Assembly (NCBI RefSeq): GCF_000315625.1
Contig: NW_005434420.1
Location: forward strand, 8,331 to 46,978
DNA length: 38,648 nt
From: Guillardia theta CCMP2712
Taxonomy: Eukaryota; Cryptophyceae; Pyrenomonadales; Geminigeraceae
Direction of reading: 5' to 3'
Shown here piece after piece: positions 10,101 to 20,062 of this stretch (positions are counted from its first letter, which is position 1; every line of letters starts with the position of its first letter). The notes below the pieces were generated by a model. That model saw only the letters and a program-made list of their open reading frames with translations, was not told the origin of the DNA and did not search any database. A program made the position numbers and the translations under genes.

Positions 10101-12950
10101 GATGAGACCTGTACACCCTTTTCCTCGCCTCCTCTCCTCCTTTCCTCCTCTCTTCTCCCAATCTGTCCTTCACTTCCTCTCCCTTGTATCTTCTGCTCTG
10201 CTCTGCTCTGCTTCCCTTCTCTCTATGTCTCGCCTTCTGAGCAAGAGGCAGGTGATGATCACGACGCTGCTGGGAGCGATCAACGCAATCCTCGCAGCTC
10301 TTCTGTTTCTCAGCATCTGGATCTTTATCTTTGCGGCGGTGGGGTCAGACAATCAGATGTTCAATGACCTCCGGCATGGCCTCGTCATCGACTCTCGCTG
10401 GAACTTCCACACTCTCTTCAACGCCGTCCTCCTCCTCTTCCGCACGGCGACTGGGGACGGATGGTTCGACCTCCTTTATGATGCTTCTGTCCGCCCGCCC
10501 TACTGCACGGCCTCGTCGCCGGAAGTGCCGGTGGGAGACTGCGGGCGAGGGATCATAGGGTACATCTACTTCATCATCTTCTACTTCGGATGCAACTATA
10601 TCTTCCTGCCTCTCTTCGTCGCCACTCTCATTGACTACTTCTTCGAGGTGAACGTGTGGAAAGGGAGAGGGGAAGAGGAGGGAAGGGAGGGGAGGGTGAG
10701 GGGAGGGAGGGGGGAGGAGAGTTGAAGTGCTGAAGGCTGGCGGCAGGCGGAGGTTGAGAGTCAGTCGCTGTTCAACGGGGATGACTGCGAGACATACGCC
10801 AACGTCTGGTCGGAGTTTGACGAGGAGGGTGACGGAAGAATTTCAATCGAGAACCTCCGACCCCTCGTCGACAGACTCGGTAAGATCCAATTTATCTTCT
10901 TTTTATTCAACCAGCCAAAGAACATTTCAAGTTTAGTTGCCTCGGTTTCAACGATTAGACAGATTTTGAAAAAGATAGTGGAGTTCAGGATCTTAGCTGG
11001 AAAGATATTCCAAGTTGAGTGGGGAGCAATGAAATTATGGGGAGAAACTTCAAATTCTGAGCTGACTTTCCAACGTGTTTGACAGCTGTCAATGGGCATC
11101 CAGCAGGCTTCAGAGTCTCGTCGGACCTCGAGCGGTTCAAGATGATCTGGTCAAGGGTCATGACCGACCCCAGCACGTTCCCACTTGACGGGCTGCGGGT
11201 GCCTGATGAAGTCAGCAAGGAGATCGGGCTGACAGTCATCACTAGGTAACCTTGAGCTGCCTTCCTCTCATGCTGCCGTCCCCTGCCCTCCTCAGGCTCT
11301 TTCCATCACTTCTTCGATGCTTCCTCAGGATCCTTCCTCTTGCTTTCCTCTGCCGAACGTTTGTGTCCCCGTGCATGCTCCGTTGTCTTTGGCGTGTCTC
11401 CCCGTCCCTTGTCCTCGTCTGACATCTCATCTCAGAGACAACATGGTCAAAGCGTTCGGGAGCGGGAAGAGAGCTCTACGGATCCGCGAGTTTCTTTACA
11501 GCAAATTCCCGGAGATCAAGAACAACGAGGTTGAATTCAAGTATGCCGCTAAGGTGAGAGGAAGAAGAAGGGAACGGAAAGATATGATGAAGGAGATGTA
11601 GATAAACGGGAGAGCAGAGCAGAGCAGAGCAGAGCAGAGCAGAGCAGAGCAGAGCAGAGCAGAGCAGAGCAGAGCAAATGATTCTGAGCACAGGTTCTCT
11701 GCATCTTCATGGACGGCATTCGCGCGCCCATCACGATTGCAGATCTTGTAAACCAGGGAGCGTCCAAGCAAATTCTAGTGGCGCTGCAAGGAGACGCAGT
11801 GATACGGGGAAGAGATGGGAAGGAGAACGATCGTTGGCTGCCGCTCGGAGTTCACAATCAGCTGACGAACAAGCTGGCGGATGGGGTGCCTAAGGGATCG
11901 AAGAAGAAGAAGATGCCTGGGAAGGAGGAGCTGCCAAACATCATGAAGGCAGTGAAACTGGTTCTCTTCATTTCCTTCTCCTCTCCTCCATCCCCTCCTG
12001 TCATCGTCTCTGTATACTTCATGTTCCTTTCCACTGCTGATGATCTTCCTCTATTTGTTTCCTCTTCCTCTTCCTCCTCCTCCTCCTTATGTGACGTTTT
12101 GTTGCAATCAGGTACAACTTGAGCTCAGGCCTCCAGTGCTGGACCCGGACGAGCCTCCTCCGATGCCAACAGCGCAGAAGGTCGGGGAGCTGATGGGAAA
12201 GATCCGCTTCATGAAGGATTCTTACGAGGATGTGCGTCCTGCTTCTCTTCCTTGCCTGCCCCTGACACTCTCGCTAGATTGTCGACCGGCTGATCGATGA
12301 GGTTCTCTGGGGGAAAGAGGAGGAGGAGGAGGCGCAGGAGTCTGTCATCAGCATCCTCCTTGGCGAGATCATGGTGCTGTCTGTTCATCAGTTTGCGCAG
12401 GAAACATCATCCAAGGTGAGTCGCCTGCTCGACTTGTACCTGAGTGTCTAATCCTTGCCAAGATCTGGACGCAGATAAAGCCAAGGGAGACCAACAAGGC
12501 TCTCTTTCGCTTCACACAGGCAGCGAGTGAGTCTCCTCCCTCCTCCTTGCTCTCCCCATCCCTGACCTCTCCTCAGAGTCGAAGATGCAACAAGGCATCG
12601 CGGCCGCAGTCAAGTCTGTGCCCCGCGGCTGGCTCAATGCGAAGAGGTCGCGGCCGGCGCTGAGGAGGATGAAGCCCACGGAGGAGACGAGGGACCACAC
12701 GCAAGAAACCGTCCTCTCCCTTGCCCTCAAGGCCCCCGCCGCTCCTGCTCGCCCTGCTCGCTCCTCCAGCCGGTACAAAGTCTCACCTCCTCTGCGCCAA
12801 GCGATCCGGAAGGGCAAAGTGAACTCGACGTGGAAGACTATGTTTCGAGGAAACTTCGGAGGAGGAGGGGCGGAAGGCGAGGGCGACTGGAAGACAGAAT
12901 ACAGCAAGAGGTTGGAAGGACTGAGGCGATGGACAGGCATAGAAGTATGA
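4138..12950 (+). CDS. Four-domain voltage-gated cation channel alpha subunit (Cav/Nav/NALCN superfamily)
   Basis: About 25 exons encode roughly 2,030 aa. Exons: 4138-4347, 4397-5404, 5463-5534, 5582-5861, 5923-6328, 6386-6692, 6733-6862, 6910-6964, 7030-7143, 7218-7330, about 7599-7644, 7947-8893, 8941-9224, 9279-9344, 9542-9690, 9960-10097, 10252-10647, 10747-10879, 11086-11245, 11436-11553, 11694-11951, 12112-12231, 12278-12415, 12463-12526, 12577-12950. Four S1-S6 repeats are visible. The S4 segments are IAFLRILRFLKPLGRVRLLF (I), AMRVFRIAKLTKHLTGLRRL (II), KCIRIVRIVRPLQKRSQTVK (III) and LLRVLRVFRLVRRVKTLQ (IV). Pore positions equivalent to the Cav Glu ring read Lys (codon 5192-5194), Asp (6811-6813), Asp (8721-8723) and Asp (10456-10458). 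IIS6 ends FIALILENFEFDEDKK, reminiscent of NALCN/Cch1. An EF-hand-like segment (SEFDEEGDGRISIENL) follows IVS6 as in Cav channels. The C-terminus is basic. The II-III linker phase (7331-7946) is unresolved. It should act as a voltage-dependent plasma or flagellar membrane cation channel; the ion is not predictable. Confidence 0.9.
7543..7600 (+). repeat. Three copies of a 20-nt direct repeat at a splice acceptor
   Basis: The unit GCTTATCCGCTGATGTTTGT occurs three times head to tail (starts at 7544, 7564 and 7584, with one C/T change and a changed end) inside the II-III linker intron of the channel gene. The last copy ends in the AG proposed as the acceptor of the short exon at 7599, so the repeat may have created or shifted a splice site. 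Confidence 0.75.
9814..9916 (+). repeat. CTTCTA hexamer microsatellite in a channel intron
   Basis: About 15 copies of a TACTTC/TACATC hexamer form much of the 269-nt intron between channel exons 9542-9690 and 9960-10097. The sense strand is pyrimidine-rich and sits just before the acceptor, so it acts as a very long polypyrimidine-like tract. Confidence 0.9.
11611..11675 (+). repeat. AGAGC pentanucleotide microsatellite (13 copies)
   Basis: Thirteen perfect AGAGC copies lie in the 140-nt intron at 11554-11693 of the channel gene. The same pentamer, as CTCTG, is present at 10193-10210 in another intron of this gene and in a 23-copy block at 23911-24025. Confidence 0.97.
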
Positions 12951-13134
12951 CAACGAAGAGGATTAGGAAAAGGTCTGAAATGTCTGTATCATGTGTTGAG
13001 AACGAATTAAGTTAAGTTGTGATCATACCAAAATTACAACAGGAAAAATCAAAAACAAAACCACACCTCAATTCAAGGCAACAAGACTCTAGGACATGAT
13101 TCAGAGCCAGGCAAGGGGAACAACGTTGATCATC

Positions 13135-16100
13135 TCAAGTGGCAACAGAGATGCTCGCTTTATCCCCCTCGGCCTCTCCTGCCTGCTCCAACCTGTAGCT
13201 CTCCATCGTCTCAGACCTTCGCAGCTTCAGCATGCGCTGCATCTGAACGTAGCAGGGGAACGTCCTCACATCATGCACCTGAACCTCCCCGATGATGTTC
13301 ATCCCCCTTGGCCCTCGCAGCAGCATCGATACCATCAACACCCTCAACCCGCCCCCATCCACCTCTCCCTGCACCTCCTCCTCCTCCTCCTCTCCCTTCT
13401 CCTCCTTCCTCCTTGCCCTCACAAATTTGTTCCTGATCCTGCACACTGACAGGGGCTCACTGCTGTCAGCCGCCCGCAGCCACTGGAGGACTTGAAGCAT
13501 CTTGCTCGGCCCGCGGCAGACGACGGAGAGTCGAACGGGGTCGACGATGTTGGCAGCAAGAGGCCACGCGGCCTCCGGTCGGCAGGCAGGAGCGACAAAC
13601 GAGGCCGATGCCAGACGAGAGATGGCTGCGACGTTGACGGAACGAGCAGCATGAGAAACGTCGGACAGAGCTGGAGAAGTCGCAAGAGCAGGAGGAGCGT
13701 TGTCAACATCATCAGCAGCAGCAGCAGGAGCAGCAGCAGGAGGACCACTAGCAGGAGCAGGAGGAGCGAACTCTTTCAGCTTCTCTCTCATGCGGTGCTG
13801 AGACTTGACCCGTGCATAGCGGACGGTGACGTCATCCTCCTCGCCCTCGAAGCGGCAGCGAAGAGTCACTTCCTCCCCTCCTGCATGTTGCACTACGAGA
13901 CCGGTGGAGTGAGGCAGCAGCAGCAGCAGCAAAGACTCGCGGAAAGTCTCCGCCAGTGTTGTCGCCTTGGCATGGAGCTGCGCAACAAAAACATGCTCGG
14001 GAAGACACTGACAGGAGCGAGTGAACAAGGCTCGCGCCTCCTTCACATCCTCCTCGCTGACTCTGATCGCCTGCACCTGAATTCATGTGAGAGGTGAAAT
14101 AGCAACTACATGCAGGAGCAGGGAGGGATAAGGAGAGCGATCAAGAAGGATCTCTCAGGATACACGTGCGCTGAAGAATCTCCAAGGATACATGTGAGCT
14201 GAAGGATCTCTAGGGGATAAATGTGAGCTGTTCTTACTCTCGCATCGTCTTGTCGTAGAGGAGTCTCTGGTATTTGATCCACGTTTCTCAACCCTTCCAT
14301 GAAAGACGAAGAATACGAACTCCATGGATCGCTACTGCCAGAATAACAGGTTATCTCCACAATGATATCCTTACTCATAGGCTCAATTATCATAACCATC
14401 ATCATCTCCATCACCATCGTCACTGTCATGATTTCCATCATCATCTCCATCATCATCATATTCATTATCATTGTGCTCTCTGTCAACAATGCAACGTCAA
14501 AATTTCCGCATCACCTTGGTGCATTTTCATTTAGTTTCAAGGAATCTTCGGCATCTGCGAGCTCCAGCAGCAATTCGCCTCCAGGCTCCTTCAGGATGGC
14601 CTGGCACTGCGCCTCTGAGACTTTGCGCAGCTTTCGGCATATCTCAGCCACAAGGTTCTTGAGCTTCACAAACAAAGTGACGTCATCATTCCAGATGCTC
14701 AATCTCGGCATCTTGTCCTCAAAGAATCGATATCTCTCCTCCTGATTCATGTCAACGAGCAAGACGCTGATATGCTGGGCCCTATCTAGGTTCTCCACCA
14801 ATGCATGCTGACTTCCGGACATGTGGTTTGACATCTCCTTCAAAGGGGAAGAAAAGTCCAAATTGTACTCGAGAAGCTGCTGGCAGAGCTCGAGGATCCA
14901 GTTACAGAGGCTCATGTACTGGATGGAGAAGAGATGACTAGTGGAGTCTTTGTCCTGAATGCGAGCGAGGGAGTAGCAGAAGCTGTCGAAGAAAGTCTCG
15001 TCGAATTCTCGCTTCATCATGGCAAGGCGAGCTGCGGACTCCATCGACTGCTTGTCTATGAGGACGAGCTTCTCCCTATCCGCCCACATGTCTGCTTTCT
15101 CTGTGTTGAGCAAGAACCCCTCCTTGCGAGTGATGTGCAGGCGAGCGCGAAGAGATTTGACCATCTTTGCGAGCTTCTTCTCCTCTGCAGACGACGAGGA
15201 TCTCGTGAAGAATCTTGTGAGTTGACCAACGAGGAGCAGCAGCACAAAGATGGGGACGAGAATGACCACCAGTACGACGTCCAGGCTCCAGCATCCTCCG
15301 TTCAAATCAACCTTGCCGCCGCTGCACACGGTGCAGTCCGACTCTTGCGTGTGACCCTGGCCGTCAGTCACATACCCACCTCGGCATTTGATCGGCGAGC
15401 TCGACTTTGCGGGGCAAAAGGAGTCGATGGGGCAGAGCTGGGAGCCCTCAGTTCCTCCGACACAAAACGAACCAGCCGGGCATGGCGAACAGAAGGAGAG
15501 GGTAGGATCAGCAAGCATGCCTGGCGGGCAGATAGCTGGGATCCAATGCTTCCAGGTGTCCATGTTAGTCTGCACCCATTGGCAAGCGACATTGAACATA
15601 GCGTCATAGACCTTGTCGCCTCGCGACTTCGCCAACGCACTTGCCCCCATCATCGCGTCCATATCTTGAGTGTAGAAGTTGAAACGAGAACCGAGAAATG
15701 CAACATGGCCGTCGGTCGCCGCCATGTACCTCCAGCAGTAATTCCTCGGCTTGACATTGGATAGACTTGTTCGGAAGAAACTCTGCGATTGCTCTAGAGT
15801 GTTGGGGTCAGGGCACTTGAGCAAGACGGGATACTTGTCAGACAAGCCCAGCAGGTTGTCATCTGGCTTGTACCATCCGAACATGAGCTTTGTAGACCTG
15901 ATCGTGCGATAGTAGACATCGTCAAAGGCCGGCGTGCCGTCTCTCACCTTCAGTAGTGCGACTGGGAAATTCAAAAAGTACGACAGCTGGAAAACAACGT
16001 GGTACTCGTACTGGACAATCAAAGGAATGCACTTGGAGTTGTTTGCCAGCCGTCTGCAAGCAGGCGACAGCCAGACAACATCGTTCATGCAATCTACCTC

Positions 16101-16829
16101 GTTGTTCTGAGTGAACTCAATGTACTTGTTCTTTCTCCTGTCGTTCCCAAATTCCTTCGTGTCCAGCGCAGTGCAGGTCTCCAAATATTCAATCGGAAGA
16201 ATCTTGAGGAGAGTGTCAAGAGAATCAAAATATTCGAAGGCGCTGTATAGTGCAGGGTCATAGAACTTGTAGTAGTCCAGAAATATGTTTTGACGAGTGC
16301 CAGCATTGTACACATCACTCCAGATGAAGATTTGATCTACAGTATCATACTCCATCACTGTTAGCAGTGTAGGCTGTAGGTCGTTTGGCAGCTTCTGTGT
16401 TCTTTCTATCCCAGAGCTCCAAGATTCTATCGTGAAGTGCAAGAGAGGGTTTGTCAGGTTTCGGATTGCACAGCTAGCGTCTGTTGGGTCGAGGCATCCA
16501 GATACATAGTTTACACCTGCTCCTGAATTCGGGACGGAGTTGTCGAAGACTGTGACAGAATACTCCATCACCTCTGCGAGCAAGATGTAGAAGATCTCTG
16601 CAAGGATCCTCGCAGAAGCCCATCCTGCATAAGGAAGCAAGACGTCGTGAAGACTGCCATCAGCGTACCGCAGTTTCCTCAGGCTGCCCGTCTTGTTTAC
16701 GTTGAATTGTGGGAAGGAGAAGGAGGTCTGCGTGAGGCATTGCCTCGGATGAGGCACAGGGTTGAAGGAAGTAGCTGATCCAGCCCTCACCACTGCCATC
16801 AGTCCTGCCAACAGTGGAAGCACCAGCAT
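13135..16829 (-). CDS. Secreted/type I membrane protein: solute-binding-like ectodomain, GCC2/GCC3-like Cys region, TM, RelA/SpoT-like tail
   Basis: Three exons (16829-14515, 14334-14238, 14076-13135) join in phase to about 1,117 aa. Residues 1-17 are a signal peptide (MLVLPLLAGLMAVVRAGSA). A ~400-residue ectodomain recalls type 2 periplasmic binding folds. Around 428-508 a Cys-rich stretch (CPPGM..C..CPAGSFC..C..FCPAKS) matches the GCC2/GCC3 or ephrin-receptor-like pattern. One membrane helix follows (about 512-537, VVLVVILVPIFVLLLLVGQL). The cytosolic part holds helices, an Ala/Pro linker and a C-terminal region with a DPVRLSVVC..VCRIRNKF..IIGEVQVHD order of motifs. That order resembles RelA/SpoT-like nucleotidyltransferase domains, but catalytic competence is doubtful. 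It converges on the channel gene with 184 nt between stops. A receptor-like signalling role is inference. The exon 2 frame is fixed only by phase. Confidence 0.7.
14335..14514 (-). repeat. Intron rich in ATG/GATGAT trinucleotide repeats
   Basis: First intron of the GCC2/GCC3-like gene. Its sense strand contains imperfect (GAT)n/(ATG)n between about 14390 and 14470, which yields meaningless Met-rich translations. The intron starts GTGATG and ends CTGGCAG. Confidence 0.75.
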
Positions 16830-17374
16830 GAGCGCGCAGGTCCAAGCCGGTTACAACACGAGGGCGATCGTCATCCTCCTGCAATAGGTGTAGTTTTCAG
16901 TGTGTTTCATGTTCCAGCATCTCTTTAGAACTTAATATCGTCCTTCTAGGACTTCAAGTACAAGCAATACGCCCGATTTCTACTCCTCATTTCGATGTCG
17001 CCCTCTCCTCGTCGTAGGCTCTCTCTCTCTCTCTCTCGCCCATGCGCACACTACCTATGTTTGACCTGATCTCCTCCCTTCCCCCTCCCGGCTGATCTGC
17101 TCTGATGTGATCTGCTCTACTGTCGCCACTGAGTGTAGCACAAGCGATGCTCGTGCACGTGGAAGATCTCTATGTGTGCTCTGCTCTGCTCTCCTCTCCT
17201 CTTCATTCCTCCCCTCCCCTCCCCTCCCCTCTCCTCTCCTCTCCTCTCCTCTCCTCTCCTCTCCTCTCCCCCCTCCCCTCCTCTCTTTCAACTGTTTTAT
17301 ATCTCAGGTTCTCAACTCTACTGCCGACTTACTTTTGATCTGCTCGTATCGCCTTAACGACTCTGCGAACTGAT
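16830..17374. other. 5' flank of GCC2/GCC3-like gene with CT-rich tract
   Basis: Contains a short TC dinucleotide tract (about 17020-17038) and a long CTCCT/CCCCT pyrimidine tract (17180-17286). A 30-nt segment at 17130-17159 is about 80% identical to coding sequence at 24126-24155 of the unknown minus-strand gene, followed in both places by CTCTG-type repeats. No gene seen. Confidence 0.5.
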
Positions 17375-17494
17375 TCCTAGCTCAACAACACTGCCACGAG
17401 CTCTTCCTAGCTCAACAACACTGCCACGAGCTCTTCCTAGCTCAACAACACTGCCACGAGCTCTTCCTAGCTCAACAACACTGCCACAAGCTCT
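17375..17494 (+). repeat. 30-nt tandem repeat, four copies
   Basis: Four head-to-tail copies of a 30-mer beginning TCCTAGCTCAACAACACTGC. The first three are identical; the last differs by one G-to-A change. There are no spacers, so it is a minisatellite and not a CRISPR array. It lies in the gene-poor spacer. Confidence 0.97.
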
Positions 17495-18366
17495 TCCGTT
17501 CTCGTGCCATAGCTGTGTGGCTCTTGCTCATTTTGTCCTCAAGACAAGAAAAGACAGCGAGAACCAACCCTAATCCTGCCAACTGCTATCCCCCAAACTT
17601 AACTGATATCTTCACTTAACTACGCGGAGGTCCTCGGACTGAGGGACCGCCGTGCTACTGCAAGTGACTAGGGAGCAACGAGTTGAAAATGTTTTATTAC
17701 AGATCACGTCCACACTCGATCCATATGGGATACGCATTGAACGTTGAGTAGTTGGTTTATTTGAACCCAAGTTCAATGGTATGAGATATCTGAGTAACGA
17801 ATGGGACCGTTGTAGTGACGCATTGATCAGAATCTTTAGCTATAAATACATCAGAGAACAAGTTGAACCTGGGCCATTGGTCTGGATAGGTCAAGCTTCA
17901 CTTCGTCGAAGATGTTCGATGTGCGACCTGTTGTACAAAAGAAAGAAGATCGAATTGCGATCGGCACGGGTCAGCATACAATGATGCACCTTGTAAATTG
18001 CTCATGTGATTTATCAGATAAGGAACTGACAACGGTCCTGCGCAGTCAGTGACGTGATGGCCATCATGTCTTGACTTAATCAGGATAAAGATGTGCAGTA
18101 TCACTAAAAAACATTCTTACAGTTCAGCACTTCTAGGTATTCTTGTACCTGTATCAGAACAACAGACTGTCGTTGAGACTCTGATTGATGACCTTCCAGC
18201 TGTTATCGTGCAAGATCAGTGCTGGAATTTATTTCTGATGGCAACAAACGTCATCAGATTACTCGTGATATCACGTAGAGAAAGTCATGCAAGGATCAAT
18301 CAGGTCAGTGAAAGAGCATTTATTTTTGAATTCCGAGGGAGTTGATGTAGACAAAGGTTGGGTGTA
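17495..18366. other. Gene-poor spacer, no recognisable product
   Basis: Moderately AT-rich sequence with several short ORFs on both strands, none with recognisable motifs or splice-compatible neighbours. The segment near 17578-17630 (CTGCCAACTGCT, CCCCAAACTTAACT, then CTTCAC and TAACTACG) is a diverged copy of 19462-19532. This indicates a dispersed or duplicated repeat element whose two copies flank the spacer. Confidence 0.4.
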
Positions 18367-18918
18367 TCAAGGACTAGGAAATACTAATGCAATGACGATA
18401 AATTTTAAGAAGGCTGTTAGCAATCCTAGAGTGGATCTTGAAGCTTTTGACCGGTTTGATTGGATCATAATCTCCGTTCCAAAATTGTCATGCGTACAGG
18501 ACCAAAATTCTGAAGTTGCCCTTGTCTCCCCGTGGCTAGGTTTTGAGCTCGCATCAATCCTGCTTGATTCCACTGTCCTTCGGCAGGAAATTCTTGCTGA
18601 TGGATCTAGTAATTCGCTCTTCTGTTGCGTTGACCAGTCACGATGATGCAGGTTGCCTGGGTCAGGCTGGTATGAAACGTTCGTGACAAGATTTTCACGT
18701 GTAGATTCTACAGCAACAAGAGCATTTGAGCCATAGAATGAACTAAAGCTCTCCATCGAAGTAGGATCTGTCATGCCAAGAACAGTCTGTCTGATCTGAT
18801 TGAGTCGATGGTCCAAAGCCTGGGGAAAAGATGTAGCGTCGAGGGAACAAACTGCGATGGTGAAGGGAAAGAGCGGTTGATGAATGCCATATCCGCACAC
18901 CAAATCCCATCGTTCCAT
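18367..18918 (-). CDS. Candidate hypothetical ORF, 183 codons
   Basis: An uninterrupted ATG-initiated ORF with unbiased, protein-like composition (MERWDLVCGYGIHQPLFPF at its start). It lacks domain motifs, a signal peptide or clear membrane segments apart from a hydrophobic C-terminus. A 120-codon plus-strand ORF (18287-18646) overlaps it antisense, so one or both are spurious. It lies in the repeat-rich spacer and could be a remnant of a mobile element. Low confidence. Confidence 0.25.
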   Translation of the reverse strand: MERWDLVCGYGIHQPLFPFTIAVCSLDATSFPQALDHRLNQIRQTVLGMTDPTSMESFSSFYGSNALVAVESTRENLVTNVSYQPDPGNLHHRDWSTQQKSELLDPSARISCRRTVESSRIDASSKPSHGETRATSEFWSCTHDNFGTEIMIQSNRSKASRSTLGLLTAFLKFIVIALVFPSP

Positions 18919-19255
18919 TTTCGTTTCAAGTCACAGGACATCGAAACGTTGTTAAATCAAGACCTTTCAAGAGATATCCCCAGATCTCATCGGGTTTTTG
19001 GGCCGTAAAGCAACGATCACGAGGGCAGCTTACGGGCGGATCGCTATCAGTTATCATCCAACCGTCAGCAAGTCCCGTCGCCGCTCGGAATGGCCTTACA
19101 GGCGACCTCAAAGAGGTTGTAAAGGTCCGTACAGTAGGCTAGACTCACTGCTTGTTGCCGTGACCAACTTACTTCGAGTCGGTAGCATCATCACTGGGCC
19201 GGGCTGCAATTGAACAGCTGCTTGCTCGTGACCGTTCGGGATTGGGACGAGTTTT

Positions 19256-19800
19256 GGCCTCGCTGCTCGGTGTGACCGTACGGAGAACCGTACGGGATCC
19301 GATGATCTCAGTCACGGCGCCCCGGCGGTGTGGCCGGGCGGCCTGCAGTGCGGCACTGCACCGGGTGACCGCCGCACTCCGGTCAGCCTGGCAGGGTTGA
19401 ACCGCCCGCCACGGAGGCTTCTCAGTTCAACTGAGAGTCAAAGTTAAGTTAAAGATCGCCCTGCCAACTGCTCAGTGTCCCCAAAACTTAACTTAACTAG
19501 TAACTTTCCTGATACCTTCACCGTAACTGCGGCGCGCAGGTACGGCCCCGCGGTTCTCGGAGGCTCCCGGGCCCGCCGCGCCGCGTCCCGGCGACCGGGT
19601 GACTCAGTGGCGCGGACTGGGACGGCCACCCGCGATGATGGCGGCGAATGTCCGTGTGCCGCGGCGGCCAGTACGGAACTGAGTGACTGAACCGTTCAAC
19701 TGAACAGTGATGGCTCACTGAGTGGGCCGGCCCGCCGCGCCGGGCCGCCGCGCCGGGCCCGGCCCCCTGATGAGACCGGTGAAGATCGGCACACACAGTC
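19256..19800. repeat. GC-rich island with multiple inverted repeats
   Basis: Composition jumps to markedly GC-rich. Structures visible: two CCGTACGG palindromes at 19276-19283 and 19288-19295; CTCAGTTCAACTGAG (perfect dyad) near 19423-19437; AGTTAAGTTAA at about 19444-19454 facing TTAACTTAACT at about 19488-19498; and nested GGCCGGCCC/GGGCCCGGCC and CCGCGCCGGGCC elements near 19725-19765. CTCAGT/ACTGAG recurs several times. No protein, rRNA or tRNA fold was recognised. It could be a structured non-coding element or a foreign insertion. Confidence 0.6.
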
Positions 19801-20062
19801 ATGGCGGGGACGGTGACGGTAGCGGAAGAGACAAGAAGCTGCAAGGATGATGGCGGAGATGGAGATGTGACGATGTGAGGGCGATCAGTGTGCCTTGAAT
19901 CTCTATACAAGAGCAGCTCATGAAAGGTCAGTGAGCTGAAAGTGTGAGCTCGAATCGTTGACCTTGTTCGAGCCAGAACCTTGCTGACATGTCCTTGCTA
20001 TGATGACAGGCTAAGTGATGCAAGCATAGGTAATCGAAGCTACCGGGAAGAGGCAGCGTGAC
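19801..20062. other. 5' flank of fucosyltransferase-like gene
   Basis: About 260 nt between the GC island and the start codon at 20063. No distinct promoter motif was identified; presumed to include the promoter and 5' UTR. Confidence 0.35.

Noticed and set aside
11476-11771. ORFs encoding LLCSA repeats
   Set aside because: Translations of the AGAGC/CTCTG microsatellite; not protein-coding.
12512-12940. 142-codon minus-strand ORF
   Set aside because: Antisense to the final channel exon, which joins in phase to upstream exons.
14238-14334. Alternative frame in the middle exon of the GCC2/GCC3-like gene (TWIKYQRLLYDKTMRE)
   Set aside because: It looks protein-like but cannot be joined in phase to the flanking exons, whereas the chosen frame fits both junctions.
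17375-17494. Possible CRISPR-like repeat array
   Set aside because: The 30-nt units are directly adjacent without spacers, in a eukaryotic context.
19256-19800. rRNA or bacterial contaminant segment
   Set aside because: No rRNA signature stretches or bacterial-style ORFs were recognised; only short inverted repeats and GC richness.
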